Shown in pieces: positions 12,967 to 34,937 of a DNA stretch of 64,000 nt. The notes below the pieces were generated by a model. It saw only the letters and a program-made list of their open reading frames with translations. It was not told the DNA's origin and searched no databases. Both the position numbers and the translations under genes were made by a program. Source of the DNA: Oncomelania hupensis (taxonomy: Eukaryota; Mollusca; Gastropoda; Littorinimorpha; Pomatiopsidae); the NCBI GenBank assembly GCA_036898135.1, contig CM072521.1, positions 66,498,793-66,562,792 of the forward strand, read 5' to 3'. Positions within the stretch are counted from its first letter, which is position 1. Each line of letters opens with the position of its first letter.

Positions 12967-13289
12967 GAACTGAACAATGTTTTTTGTTTGTTTGTTTTAA
13001 AATTGATTTTGTTTTTTAAAGTCCCAAAACCTCCCTCTATGTAGAATAGTGCACATACATTAACTCACAAAGGCACAAACATATGATATACAGGAACACA
13101 CACAACTTAATGATATTGTTTTTACAGTGTCGGTCCCTTCCTCTACACTCCTTAAATTACAACTAATCATGGATTGAACTTGACACCTTATCCCTTTTGT
13201 TTGAATATTGAAGGATGAATATGCTTTCATTGTTGAATAGTTTGTTTCTTCATAAATCAATTGTATGTATATTGACATGAATATGTAGA
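12967..13289. other. Unannotated stretch
   Basis: Nothing recognised beyond T-rich low complexity. Confidence 0.4.
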
Positions 13290-13668
13290 AAAAGTTCCCC
13301 GTTGGGGCACCAGGGTTCTCTGTATAAATAGTATCCCCACTTTGTGGAAGTTGAATGCTTTAAATTACCACTGTTTCTGTCATTCTCATTTGCTCTTTCT
13401 CGTTCCTAATCTGTTTTATTAATCTACTATCTTTGCTTGACCAGTCACCTACTTTTTTTGTCTTGAAAACTCCCAAAACTCCTCATTTGTAAATGGGGTC
13501 TGTTGGGTCAGCTTGGGGATATTGAACACTTTCTGCCAAATGGTCACTAGGGCTTTCTGTGGTATTATTATTTAGCTATTTAGCCATCTTATATGTATGT
13601 GTTTTGTTAATAATTTATAATGTTTATATTCTGTTTTTGTAAACGGGGGTTCGATAAATTAGAGTACA
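13290..13668 (+). repeat. Family A repeat, copy A3, 5' half
   Basis: Matches family A up to GATAAATTAGAGTA, where a separate element interrupts it. The remainder resumes at 14742. Confidence 0.85.
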
Positions 13669-14741
13669 CATGGTGGAGAATTTTCCGCGAATCCGCGGAT
13701 TTCCGCGGAAGGCATTTGCATTTCCGAGAAAAAAATATTGAGTTCCGAGTGTGAAAAGCTGAGGGGCTACCCTTTACTGGGCATAGCGGCCAAAAGCGGC
13801 CGAAGGTCTAAACAGGCAAAACGTCCAAAAGCGTCCGTATCAACCATGTGGTTATATTCTCGCGTTGTTTGAAAGATTGCGAGACTTCCGGCAATTGACT
13901 TCCGGTTTATTCTGTTGTGAAAACATTCGACTGCATTTCCACAAGTTTTCTCTGTGATGCGTTCGTTTTCTCGATTTTTTTTCTTCAAATTTTCTTGTGT
14001 GTGTGTCTAAAATGGATGGTTTGGATTCTTTGACTGATGAAGGGGAGTTTACAGGCTTCCATTTATCAGACATTAAAGTGAGAGAAATGGACTTGGAGTC
14101 GGAAAAAGAGATCGGTACTGACATTATGCAATTAGTGTCAGTAGTGTGCATGCATATGATCTTTCAGACTGGCATGAAAGTGAAGAAGAGGCTTGTTTGG
14201 ACTTTTAAAAACTTTTTTGTTTTATACACATGGAGTAATAGAAAACAAGACATGACAAGAGAAGTATAAAAAGGTAGATAATCAAAAGAGAATTTATTTC
14301 TGTTCTTTTTGCATTTTATTTCATTTAAATCTATACACTCGTCACTAATACCTAAGATGTGGTGTTTTTACTAACGTACCCCTAAATATCTCTAAAATTA
14401 TAAAAATTCTTGCCTGTTTACAGCTAAAAAATAGACAAACGTGTGCCAAGTAAAATTGGAAATATGGAGTTTGTGTGTAACAGTCGTGGACCTCAAACGT
14501 TGTTAGGCCTACAAATCAAGATTCTTAACTTTTCTGAAAGACATGTGCATAAAACATTCTTTTGTTGTTGTTGCTGTTGTTTCTATTCATGTTTACTTTG
14601 TGCTTTTTGCTTTCAGGAGAGGCCCTAAATTACTTTCAAAATTGCATAAATTCATTTTCTTCCAGGGGGCGAATACCGGGGCTTGGCCCCTGGGCCCAGG
14701 CCGGATTTCAGAGATTTCTTGATTCAGTTGTTCTCCACCCT
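13669..14741. mobile_element. Small hAT-like DNA transposon inside family A
   Basis: About 1.07 kb interrupts a family A copy and is flanked by GAGTACA on both sides (13662-13668 and 14742-14748). The ends are short inverted repeats: GGTGGAGAA near the left end and TTCTCCACC near the right. The 7-8 base target duplication and the CA(G/T)GG-like terminus fit the hAT superfamily. Just inside the left end lies a GC-rich palindromic block of CCGCGGA motifs. No transposase domain is recognised, so it is probably non-autonomous. The superfamily call is inference. Confidence 0.6.
14012..14269 (+). CDS. Small ORF inside the hAT-like element
   Basis: An 85-codon frame from an ATG with favourable upstream context (AAAATGG). 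The first half is acidic (MDGLDSLTDEGEF, later REMDLESEKEIGTD). No domain is recognised. It could be a remnant of an N-terminal exon of the element or a chance frame. Confidence 0.25.
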   Translation: MDGLDSLTDEGEFTGFHLSDIKVREMDLESEKEIGTDIMQLVSVVCMHMIFQTGMKVKKRLVWTFKNFFVLYTWSNRKQDMTREV

Positions 14742-15035
14742 GAGTACAGCCTCAGCGTACTCTGCATGGGATGCCTTTATTGTAAAGTGACCAGCTGGTG
14801 GAGTGCCTTCAGTGTTACCATTAGGGTTTGTTTGTTTGTTTGGGTAGATTTACGTCCCCGGACACATTGTGTATAGGGGACAAGGCCATTAGGGTTGTTT
14901 AAGCAGATCTTTTATACTGATCAGGGGTGAACTCTCTTACAACCAAGTTGTTGTCTTGATTTTGTGGTCCTGATTCAGCTCTTTGCAGTCCGCTGGACCC
15001 TGTAAGCAATGACTAACTAACTAAATAACTAACCA
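14742..15035 (+). repeat. Family A repeat, copy A3, 3' half
   Basis: Continues the copy interrupted at 13668, ending in an ACTAACTAACTAA tail. Inside it, 14826-14892 is a further small insert containing GTCCCC...GGGGAC, flanked by TTAGGGT on both sides. Confidence 0.85.
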
Positions 15036-15039
15036 ACCA

Positions 15040-15712
15040 AGTTGTACCCCTGTGGGGGTGCCGGGGGTTTCAGTATAAATAGTATCCCCACTTTCTGGAA
15101 ATTTAGTGCTTTACATTTCCACTGTTGCTGTTTTTCTCCTTTGTTCTTTCTCATTCCTACTCTGTTCTATCAATCTACTATATTATCTTCTTCGCTAGAC
15201 CAGTCACCTACCTTTTTTCTTGAAAACTCTTCCGGGACAATACTCCTCATTTGTGTATGAGGTCTGTTGGATCAGCTTGGGAATATTGGACACTTTCTGC
15301 TAAATGGTCACTGGGGCTTCCTATGATGTTATTATTTAGCAATGTAGGCATTTTATATGTATGTGTTTTGTTGATATTGTATAATTCTGTTTGTATTCTA
15401 TTTTGTTTTTGTAAATGGGGGTTCGATAAATTAATATTAATAGCCTCAGCATCTCCTGCGTGGGATGTCTTTATTGTAAAGTGACCGGCTGGTAGATTGC
15501 CTTCAGTGTTACCACTAGGGTTACCACTAGAGTTGTTTCGGCAGATCTTTTATGCGGATCAGGGGTAAGTCCTCTTTCACTTCTCTGGTCCTGATTTTGC
15601 TCGGAAGAGTCCGCTGGACCTAAAGCAATAACAATGTAATGTAGTGTAACCAAGTTGTGGTCCTGATTCGGCTCTTCACAGTCCACTGGCCCCTATAAAC
15701 AATGACTAACAT
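15040..15712 (+). repeat. Family A repeat, copy A4 (full length)
   Basis: Complete copy from GGGGGTGCCGGGGGTTTCAG to CAATGACTAAC, immediately downstream of copy A3. It serves as the reference copy for judging the others. Confidence 0.88.
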
Positions 15713-16014
15713 AAAAAGAGGACTGGCGTTACTACTTGATCATGTTTAGCACCAAATTGTTATTGTTATGTTTGACCTTGATATTTGAGATGATATAAAT
15801 TTGACTACAATGGCGAATGTGTTTTTGCTGTCAATCACACTGATAATGATAATATTGTTGTTTTTGTTGACATAATAACATAAATACACTATGATGAACT
15901 ATGAATCGAGACCGTGTTGTCTTAGTGAAATGACAGATAGATTTGTTAATATGGTGTGTGTAGATATATGTGTGCCCTTGTCAACTTGTATGCATGCTTA
16001 GATTTCATAACATC
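15713..16014. other. Unannotated stretch
   Basis: AT-rich, with no feature recognised. Confidence 0.4.
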
Positions 16015-16110
16015 AAGTGCGCACATGTACAGACACATGCACAGACACATGCACAGACACATGTACACTTGCACAGACACATGTATAGACACATGTACAG
16101 ACACATGCAC
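16015..16110. repeat. ACAGACACATG-type minisatellite
   Basis: About seven 12-base units of ACATGCACAGAC type, followed by a GA-rich tract to about 16205. Confidence 0.9.
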
Positions 16111-16205
16111 AGAGAGCGAAAAAGAAAGGGGGTGAAAGAGAGAAAGAGAAAGAGAGATAGATGTACACATGCAGAGAGAAAGAGAATGAGAGAGGAGAGA
16201 GAGAT

Positions 16206-17385
16206 AAGAAAATTCTTCTATACAGCAAAAGCAAACGTGCAAACAGTTGGCTTTGTTCAAAATCTTTATTACATTTAAAATTAATACTGTATTCCCCAAA
16301 TTCATCAAAGAAGAAACAGTAAAGTAAAAATACATAAAGTTTATATTGCATTTAAATTTAATAATGTACTCCCAAAATTCTTCGAAAAAGAAACTATTAA
16401 AGCAGGATTCACTCGCATGCGGTGCTTGAACATGAGACAAAAATATTTCCATTACAGGTACATAATGGCGCGAAAGAAGGAATTGTGAAAACAATGTGTA
16501 GACTTTGGAATGTGAGATGATTCATTCACAGCTGTAATTTAAAAAAAAAAAGAGACCACACATTCATAGTCTTTGGTGATAATATATATATTTTTGATTT
16601 AATAAATAAACAACTTCATCCTTAACGAAAAGCGGAGTGTGGTCCAGTACATAGCAAATAAAATAAAATCAGGAATGTAAAGAAAAAAACCTTCAAATTT
16701 AACTTGTCGTTTAAATTCAGTGTAATAATTTAAAACAAAACAAAAAATTTGAGGTTAATTAAAAAAAAAATAAATGAAAAGTTTATAAAATATTTAACTT
16801 GAAAATGTATTAAAATGTAATATAGAAATGTACACCGCATTTTATATAAAAGATACTAAAAACTACATCAAAGCACATTTGACAAAATTAATGTGCAGCT
16901 TACAGTTAAAACATGCAAGGTTGAATTTATCAACTGCCTTTTAAATCCATGAAAGCTCCATCAAACAAGCACAAAGAAACATAACAAGAATAGTGACTAT
17001 AATGCATACCAATAACAACAATACATTATAATTCACACACACACTCGCACACACACAAACTTTTTAATAAAAAATATAACATTCCCACATTTTTAGACAG
17101 GAATGTCAGTTGGTTATACCCTATAAACACTGAATATCTTTATATCTATCCAGCAAAAGATCTTATTGAGTTTTGTATGTAAAGATACAATAAAGCAAGC
17201 CTGATGGAGCATATTTTGAACAAGAGAATTTAAAACAAAAATTCAAATAAAAATCAAGGCACAGTATACATTTTTTGCCCGTATGGTGTAGATACCAACA
17301 TACTAAGGCACCACACACTGGTCAACAGCTAAAACATCACTACACTGGTCAACAGTTTAAGCACCACCTACACGGTACAATTACT
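16206..17385. other. AT-rich unannotated stretch
   Basis: Low-GC DNA with A-runs. No gene, RNA or named repeat is seen. Confidence 0.5.
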
Positions 17386-17391
17386 ATACAG

Positions 17392-18308
17392 GCCACGTTC
17401 TACACTAAATTGACATTTTGTCTTCTAGGGCACGTTCGTCACTAAATTAGTAATTTGTCTTCTATGGCACGTTCGTCACTAAATTGACAATTTGTCTTCT
17501 AGGGCACGTTCGTCACTAAATTAATAATTTGTCTTCTAGGGCACGTTCGTCACTAAATTAATAATTTGTCTTCTAGGGCACGTTCGTCACTAAATTGACA
17601 ATTTGTCTTCTAGGGCACGTTCGTCACTAAATTAATAATTTGTCTTCTAGGGCACGTTCTACACTAAATTAATAATTTGTCTCTAGGGCACGTTCGTCAC
17701 TAAATTAATAATTTGTCTTCTAGGGCACGTTCTACACTAAATTAATAATTTGTCTTCTAGGGCACGTTCTACACTAAATTGACAATTTGTCTTCTAGGGC
17801 ACGTTCGTCACTAAATTAGTAATTTGTCTTCTAGGGCACGTTCGTCACTAAATTAGTAATTTGTCTTCTAGGGCACGTTCGTCACTAAATTAATAATTTG
17901 TCTTCTAGGGCACGTTCGTCACTAAATAGACAATTTGTCTTCTAGGACACGTTCGCCACTAATAGACAATTTGTCTTCTAGGGCACGTTCGCCACTTAAT
18001 AGACAATTTGTCTTCTAGGGCACGTTCGCCACTTAATAGACAATTTGTCTTCTAGGGCACGTTCGCCACTTAATAGACAAATTGTCTTCTAGGGCACGTT
18101 CGTCCACTAATTGACAATTTGTCTTCTAGGGCACGTTCGCCACGAAATTGACAATTTGTCTTCTAGGGCACGTTCTCCACTTAATAGACAATTTGTCTTC
18201 TATGGCACGTTCGTCACTAAATAGACAATTTGTCTTCCAGGGCACGTTCGCCACAAAATGACAATTTGTCTTCTAGGGCACGTTCGCCACTTAATAGACA
18301 ATTTGTCT
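17392..18308. repeat. 37-bp minisatellite with an internal dyad (about 25 units)
   Basis: Each unit reads GGGCACGTTCGTCACTAAAT then a variable TTAATAA or TGACAA, then TTTGTCTTCTA. Many units contain the inverted repeat GACAATTTGTC. Unit types occur in runs (TACACTAAATT, GTCACTAAATT, GCCACTTAATA), which suggests local spread by unequal exchange. Confidence 0.97.
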
Positions 18309-18789
18309 AAAATGCGTGTAGGCAGATTCATTCTCATTCTGACTAAATGGTGAGACAGGATTACCATACCTACTACAGACCCTAAAGCACTCCTCATACG
18401 CTACTGCATTCAACAGCTAAAGCTCCGATCACACGACTCCACAGTAGTACACAATGCATTCAACCAATGAACCAAAGCTACATTGAACTGAGTGTGAGAG
18501 GCGTAGTCTACAGGACACAGCGCACAACATATCAGTTGTTTGCTCTCTTTACAGAGCAGGCTTCACCTGAACTGCCAGCTGAGTTCTCATCGGTCACTGG
18601 GTTGTTACATCAATACAAAGAAAATACCTTCATACAGCTGCTACAAATGTTAACAAAATTATTTAAATCAAAATCAATATAATCTGTACATTATTGCTAT
18701 ATGAACAATAGAAAACTACAAACTGTGCACAGTGAATCATCCAATACTCGTGTGCTCTCTGAATAAACAATTTGTTTTCTCCTATAAGT
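18309..18789. other. Unannotated stretch
   Basis: No gene recognised. Confidence 0.4.
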
Positions 18790-18885
18790 TAACAGTAAAA
18801 AAAAACGTTCGTTAACGGTCAAATAATACTTGTGTTAACAGTCAAATAAAACTTTTGTTAACAGTCAAATAATACTTTGGTAGCA
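18790..18885. repeat. Short GTTAACAGTCAAATAATACTT repeat
   Basis: Three to four imperfect tandem copies of about 30 bases built on AACAGTCAAATAA. Confidence 0.8.
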
Positions 18886-18934
18886 CTGTTCTTTGTTCGC
18901 AAATTACAACGGAATTTAAATAAAAATTATACCG

Positions 18935-19165
18935 GGACTAACTTGCCTTTGTCCACAGGTTAGAAACCAATGGCGCCTGACTGGTGTGGGATCGATCCCG
19001 CGTTTGGGCGTTATGTTTCGCCGAATATTATTTACTTTAGACTAGGGCAACGTCACGGGTATTTCTCGAGATTCTCCGGTTTTCTTCCCCCAGCAAAATT
19101 TCAAAAACACAACTAATATTAGGTAGGTTGGGTTCAGGCGCGCCACAGGCTGTATTATATCCAAT
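18935..19165 (+). repeat. Family B tRNA-derived SINE (3' truncated)
   Basis: Plus-strand copy with the head segment AGAAACCAATGG and a B-box-like GTGGGATCGATCCCG, followed by the CCCCAGCAAAATTTC block and GGTAGGTTGGGTT. Confidence 0.75.
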
Positions 19166-21061
19166 CAAGTCCGTCACGACGATAACCAATAAACGCTCCT
19201 GTGATGTATATAATTCCAGATCCATAAGTACGTCCTACTTTGGAATTCAAGTTCAGTTCAGTTGGGATTTGCATGAGCCCAGTGGAATTTTGTGTCCCAA
19301 CAATAACGACCTTTTTTTTTTGTTTGTTTGTTTTTTGTTTTGTTGGGTTGCACTGCAACTTTAATCGTTTGGGAATGTTAGCAAACACATGCACAAATGA
19401 ACACATACTGAGAAAAATATTTACGCGAAACAAAATGAACAAACCTCAAGGTAGGAAAAAAGTTCTTTGCTTAAGCGTGTGTCACGCTACGCAGTTTGCA
19501 GTCGTGCGCCTATGTATATAGTTTAGTCATCAGCCTGTACATAGAGGTTAAAAGTTACGGTAGTAAGGGGAGAGTATTGGGATAAATTAATTAAGTTTAT
19601 AATTAATAAAAGTAGCGAGTGAATCACGCCCGTGCAGAACGTACTAGTGTTAGAAAACAGTAGTTGGCTATTTTGTTATGAGAAGATTGATTGCTGCCAT
19701 GTGATTTGCTATGTGTGAAGGGCGTGCTCTAATCGCGAATGTTTCTAGGAACGAATTATAATTGAAATGAGTATATTCAAGAACATTCTTAGTTAGCAGT
19801 ATAAAACCTCTTGCACTGCATATTTTGATAGGGAAGAGAACTTTTTCACATCACTTGTGTAGTAAGATCGGTGTACAGTAAAGTTCGGTGGATCTGTGGT
19901 TTTTCAAGGTGACAGATAGTGGCAGTATCTGTGAGACGTTTTCTAAACAGACTGTCAACGAAAAGGAGCCTAGGCAGGAAGAGGAGGTTTATTTAAGGAA
20001 CACTTTGGAAGTGTTTGTTGAACTTTTATATTCCTAAGCCGATCTAATACCTGCTGTGTGTTTACAGCGAAATTCGAGTTGCGTACGTGTAACGTCGAGT
20101 GCCCTGTGACGCCGCCTGGGACTTCCATGTGCCTGTGTATCACCTTGAATGTCATCCGTGCCTGTGTGTTTGTTACATCGTTTGTCTGTCCTTGTCTCCA
20201 ACAGGCCGGAGGATTCCCACTGGTATCGTAAGTCACCTGTTTCAATTTCTCAGTTGGCCATATCGTTCGGGGGGCTGGGTTGTGAATGTGAGCGTGGATG
20301 GTTAATTGATTATATTTTCTTTGGTTCAATTTTATGTTTCATATTATTTGTTACATAAATACCAAAGAGAGAGTGAAAGGATTTTCTAAAATGAATTATA
20401 AATTAAATGATTATAAGTTAATATAAGAGAATTCGCTGTTATGTAGCGAAGGAATGACAGGGAGGAGGTGAATGGAAGTGCATGTGCGCAATGACAGAAG
20501 TTATGACAGGGAGAATGATTAAGAATGATGTAAGGGAGACAATCATACCGTCAGAGGGATGATTGTGCAATATGTTGTAATATAATTATTTATGGTTATG
20601 TATTTTGTATGTAATGCTGCAGATGTACCAAAACCAAAACCAGATTCAGTGTTGACTGTTCCACATCCTAGCTGGGCCGTGTGTTGTGAAGCGTTCTGAG
20701 TCAACGCCCTTTCCTCTGATCGACCTTGGGTTAAGGTTCTTGTTATCGAGGAAAAAGCTGTATTTTATGTAAAACTGTTTATAATTGTTTACATAACACA
20801 CACACGCACCCCGCATTTACACAACAAATAACTATAACTATCAAGGAACATTTGTGAAAAAGAAATATTTATTTACATGTGGTAACTTGTAAATTACATT
20901 AGATTAAAATATATTTAATTAGAATTGAATAATAATCTTTGTCTGTGAAATATTACGTACCTGGTAGAGTAGCTTTGGTGATGTATAGTTTGTCTGGGGG
21001 AATTAATTCTCCAGACCATTATTAGTTATCAATTTGAACAATTTTTCTGTCTGCAAGGATA
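19166..21061. other. Unannotated stretch with a possible transcript-like segment
   Basis: No protein family is recognised. At 19799 a TATAAAACC motif is followed by unique sequence. A GTAAGT occurs near 20229. This could be a first exon or an LTR-like promoter, but no homology supports either. Confidence 0.3.
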
Positions 21062-21349
21062 CAATATAAGGTTGCATGCATGTGCTACAATGCACTATCG
21101 AACAACACCCCTCGGTATCTGTCAGACCTCCTCCAGATCTACACACCTTCAAGATCTCTCCGCTCTAGTAATGACACCATGAAACTAAAACCTCGAGCAT
21201 TTACAAACAAATCATGTGGTGAGAGATCATTTTCTTTCCAAGGACCATTGATATGGAATAGCCTCCCAGCCGATGTACGCCATGCGACATCCTATAACTC
21301 CTTTAAGAAAATGTTGAAGACATACCTTTTTACTGCCACATACAATTAA
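21062..21349 (+). mobile_element. CR1/L2-like LINE, 3' terminal fragment
   Basis: The reading frame from 21080 encodes the last about 89 residues of a CR1/L2-type reverse transcriptase ORF: it has TPSRSLRSS, RSFSFQGPLIWNSLP and a KTYLF end. The element at 54793-56212 has the same arrangement (QPSRSLRSS, APVIWNSLP, KTYFF). Everything upstream of this 3' end is missing. Confidence 0.85.
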
Positions 21350-21355
21350 AACGTC

Positions 21356-21356
<1 letters not shown>

Positions 21357-21427
<71 letters not shown>
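21357..21427. repeat. Poly(T) tract
   Basis: About 70 uninterrupted T on the coding strand of the LINE fragment just before it. This is the opposite sense from a normal poly(A) tail. Confidence 0.97.
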
Positions 21428-21428
<1 letters not shown>

Positions 21429-21897
21429 TATAAAATATAAATTTTCTTCATTGTTTTATATAATAGAAAAGAGTTGTTAACAGCTGTTTAAAGTTTAAGT
21501 GAAACAAGGTTCGAATATACGTAAAGTTTTTAAGCATTTGCTTACATTTATATTGTGCATAGTAAGCTGATCCAGTTATAATTATTATAAATCTTTTGTA
21601 CATTCTGTAGTTAGTCATATATTTTCATTTTGATTTAATTATCATTATTATTTTGAGTGAATAATTGTTTTATGTATAGTTTTGGGTTGTATTAGTGGGA
21701 TTGAGGGTTGGAAGGTTGGGAAGTGGGAAAAGGGAGTTAATTTTGAGTGTGAATGTGTGAGAGAAATAAAAGAAATTGTCTTGTCACTTCTGGTTTTGTC
21801 TTTTAGATTGTATTTAGGTGTTGGGTTGTTTTCTCGTGTGGAAGTGCACGCATGTCGAACCGCTGTTCAGGCAGTCGGGACGTGACAGCGTGTCAAG
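21428..21897. other. 3' flank of cathepsin L copy 1
   Basis: The 3' untranslated region of the minus-strand gene should lie here. I did not find an unambiguous minus-strand polyadenylation signal. Confidence 0.4.
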
Positions 21898-33310
<11,413 letters not shown>

Positions 33311-33325
33311 TTATAAAATTATGAG

Positions 33326-33500
33326 GAAATCTTTCATATAAAACCTTATATGCTCATATGGAAACCTTCCATATAAAACCTTATATGCTCATATGGAACC
33401 CTTTTCTATAAAACCCTATAAGATCATATGGAAACCTTTCATATAAAAACTTGTATGCTCGTATGGAAACCTTTCATATAAAACCTTATATGCTCATATG
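33326..33500 (-). repeat. 35-bp tandem repeat just upstream of the copy 1 start codon
   Basis: Five 35-base units of TTTCATATAAAACCTTATAT plus GCTCATATGGAAA type, beginning 16 bases upstream of the ATG. On the gene strand each carries CATATAAGG and TTTTATATG, both TATA-like. Copy 2 has a single unit (52883-52917). It may be a duplicated core promoter element or 5' leader, but the transcription start is unknown. Confidence 0.9.
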
Positions 33501-34019
33501 GAAATCTTTAAACAGCATTCTTGCTAGTTCAAATATTGCTGTCTGTTATATATTTATGTACTTATCTCATTGTATTTTTTTTCTTTTCTATTTTTGTGTT
33601 AAACATATATTTTCAAGATACAAGGCAACTTAACATTAATATCATGTTCTGAAACAACATTGAAGTGATAATTTTTCCTGTTGTTAGTTTTTTTTCTCCT
33701 TCTAAAATCTCCAAAGTGCGAATTGAAGAGGCTTTATATTAAATTATCGATTGATAGACTGCATGATAGTAAGTTCAATGATGGTATGTAATGGATCTCT
33801 CTTTTGTCTGGGTCAGCCTAATGAGGGCGGTGCCTATGTCCTCTTGTTAAATAGTACTGTACTGAAAGACGAGTTGTCTCGCCTCTTCAAAGTCAAGTGT
33901 CCATGTGGCGAATATCATCGTTACACAGCGTAGCGGAGGCCCAAGGAGCGTTAACCAAATAGAATGGATCCGCGATAGAAATAAGAAAGTGGATCATCGA
34001 TAGCACTGCGCTAGCATTA
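33501..34019. other. 5' flank of cathepsin L copy 1
   Basis: Unique sequence that also lies upstream of copy 2 (from 52918), so the duplication includes it. No further gene is seen. Confidence 0.6.
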
Positions 34020-34130
34020 GTAGGGTACAGTGGGGTACAGTAGGGTACAGTGGGGTACAGTAGGGTACTGTGGGGTACAGTGGAGTACAGTGGGGTGCAG
34101 TGGGGTACAGTTGGGTACAGTAGAGTACAC
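34020..34130. repeat. GGGTACAGTG 10-bp minisatellite
   Basis: About ten units of GGGTACAGT(A/G). A longer relative sits at 53500-53710 upstream of copy 2. Confidence 0.93.
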
Positions 34131-34371
34131 TTGCATCATAGATTGAAGAATGGGACCAGATTGTGTATTTGGAGAAAGGAATCAGCCATTGAAACAGTGT
34201 ATTCCCAAACCGTGAGCAACGAACCTATAACATCTTCATTTACATCGAAAACTACAGTCCTTTAACTGGGAAGACAATGATATAGGCAAAGAATGTACAG
34301 TTTCAGAGCTGTATAGGTCAATTGCATTATGTGCTGAACGTTCAACTATCATAGGCCTATGACGTTTACCC

Positions 34372-34700
34372 CCGTTGGGGTGCCGGAGTTTTCGGTATAA
34401 AATAGTATCCCCACTTTGTAGAAATTACAATAGTCCCCTGTACGCAATGTGTCAGGGGACGTTACTCTATACAACGTAATGTAAGGTAGAAATGTAGTGC
34501 TTTAAATTACCACTGTTTCTGTCATACTCATTTGTTCTTTCTCGTTCTTAATCTGTTCTATCGATCTACTATCTTCTTCGATAGACTTGAAAACTCTACC
34601 AAAACTCCTCGTTTGTGTATGGGGTCTCTAGGGTCAGCTTGGGGATATTGGACGCTTTCTGCCAACTGGTCACTAAGGCTTTCTATGGTATTATTATTGT
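34372..34700 (+). repeat. Family A repeat, copy A5 (3' truncated)
   Basis: Starts at CCCCGTTGGGGTGCCGG and loses homology after TATGGTATTATTATT. It contains a small hairpin insert (GTCCCCTG...CAGGGGAC at 34433-34460). The matching copy upstream of gene copy 2 is A7. Confidence 0.83.
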
Positions 34701-34937
34701 TAATGAAGTCAGGCGTGCAAAGTCTATGGAAGAACTAGTTAACATTTTTCATTGTACAATATATGCTGTATTACGTATTACAACTTGTGCAGTATTTCGT
34801 ATGGATTATGTATTAATCGTCATCGTCAATAAGGAGATCACATGGAGCCAGTTTCCAGACACACACCTCACGAGTACTTTAAACCTACAGTCAACCTGAT
34901 GTCACGTCATTTCATTGTCACGTGCACAATAACAACC
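34701..34937. other. Left flank of the LTR retrotransposon
   Basis: No feature except the 5-base target duplication CAACC at 34933-34937. Confidence 0.6.

Noticed and set aside
17392..18308. CRISPR-like array: regularly spaced 37-base units with an internal dyad
   Set aside because: The whole unit is repeated with no unique spacers, and the host is eukaryotic. It is a minisatellite.
20099..20358. Short plus-strand ORFs with Cys-rich sequence near 20.1-20.3 kb
   Set aside because: No domain, no splice consistency and overlapping frames of similar length on both strands.
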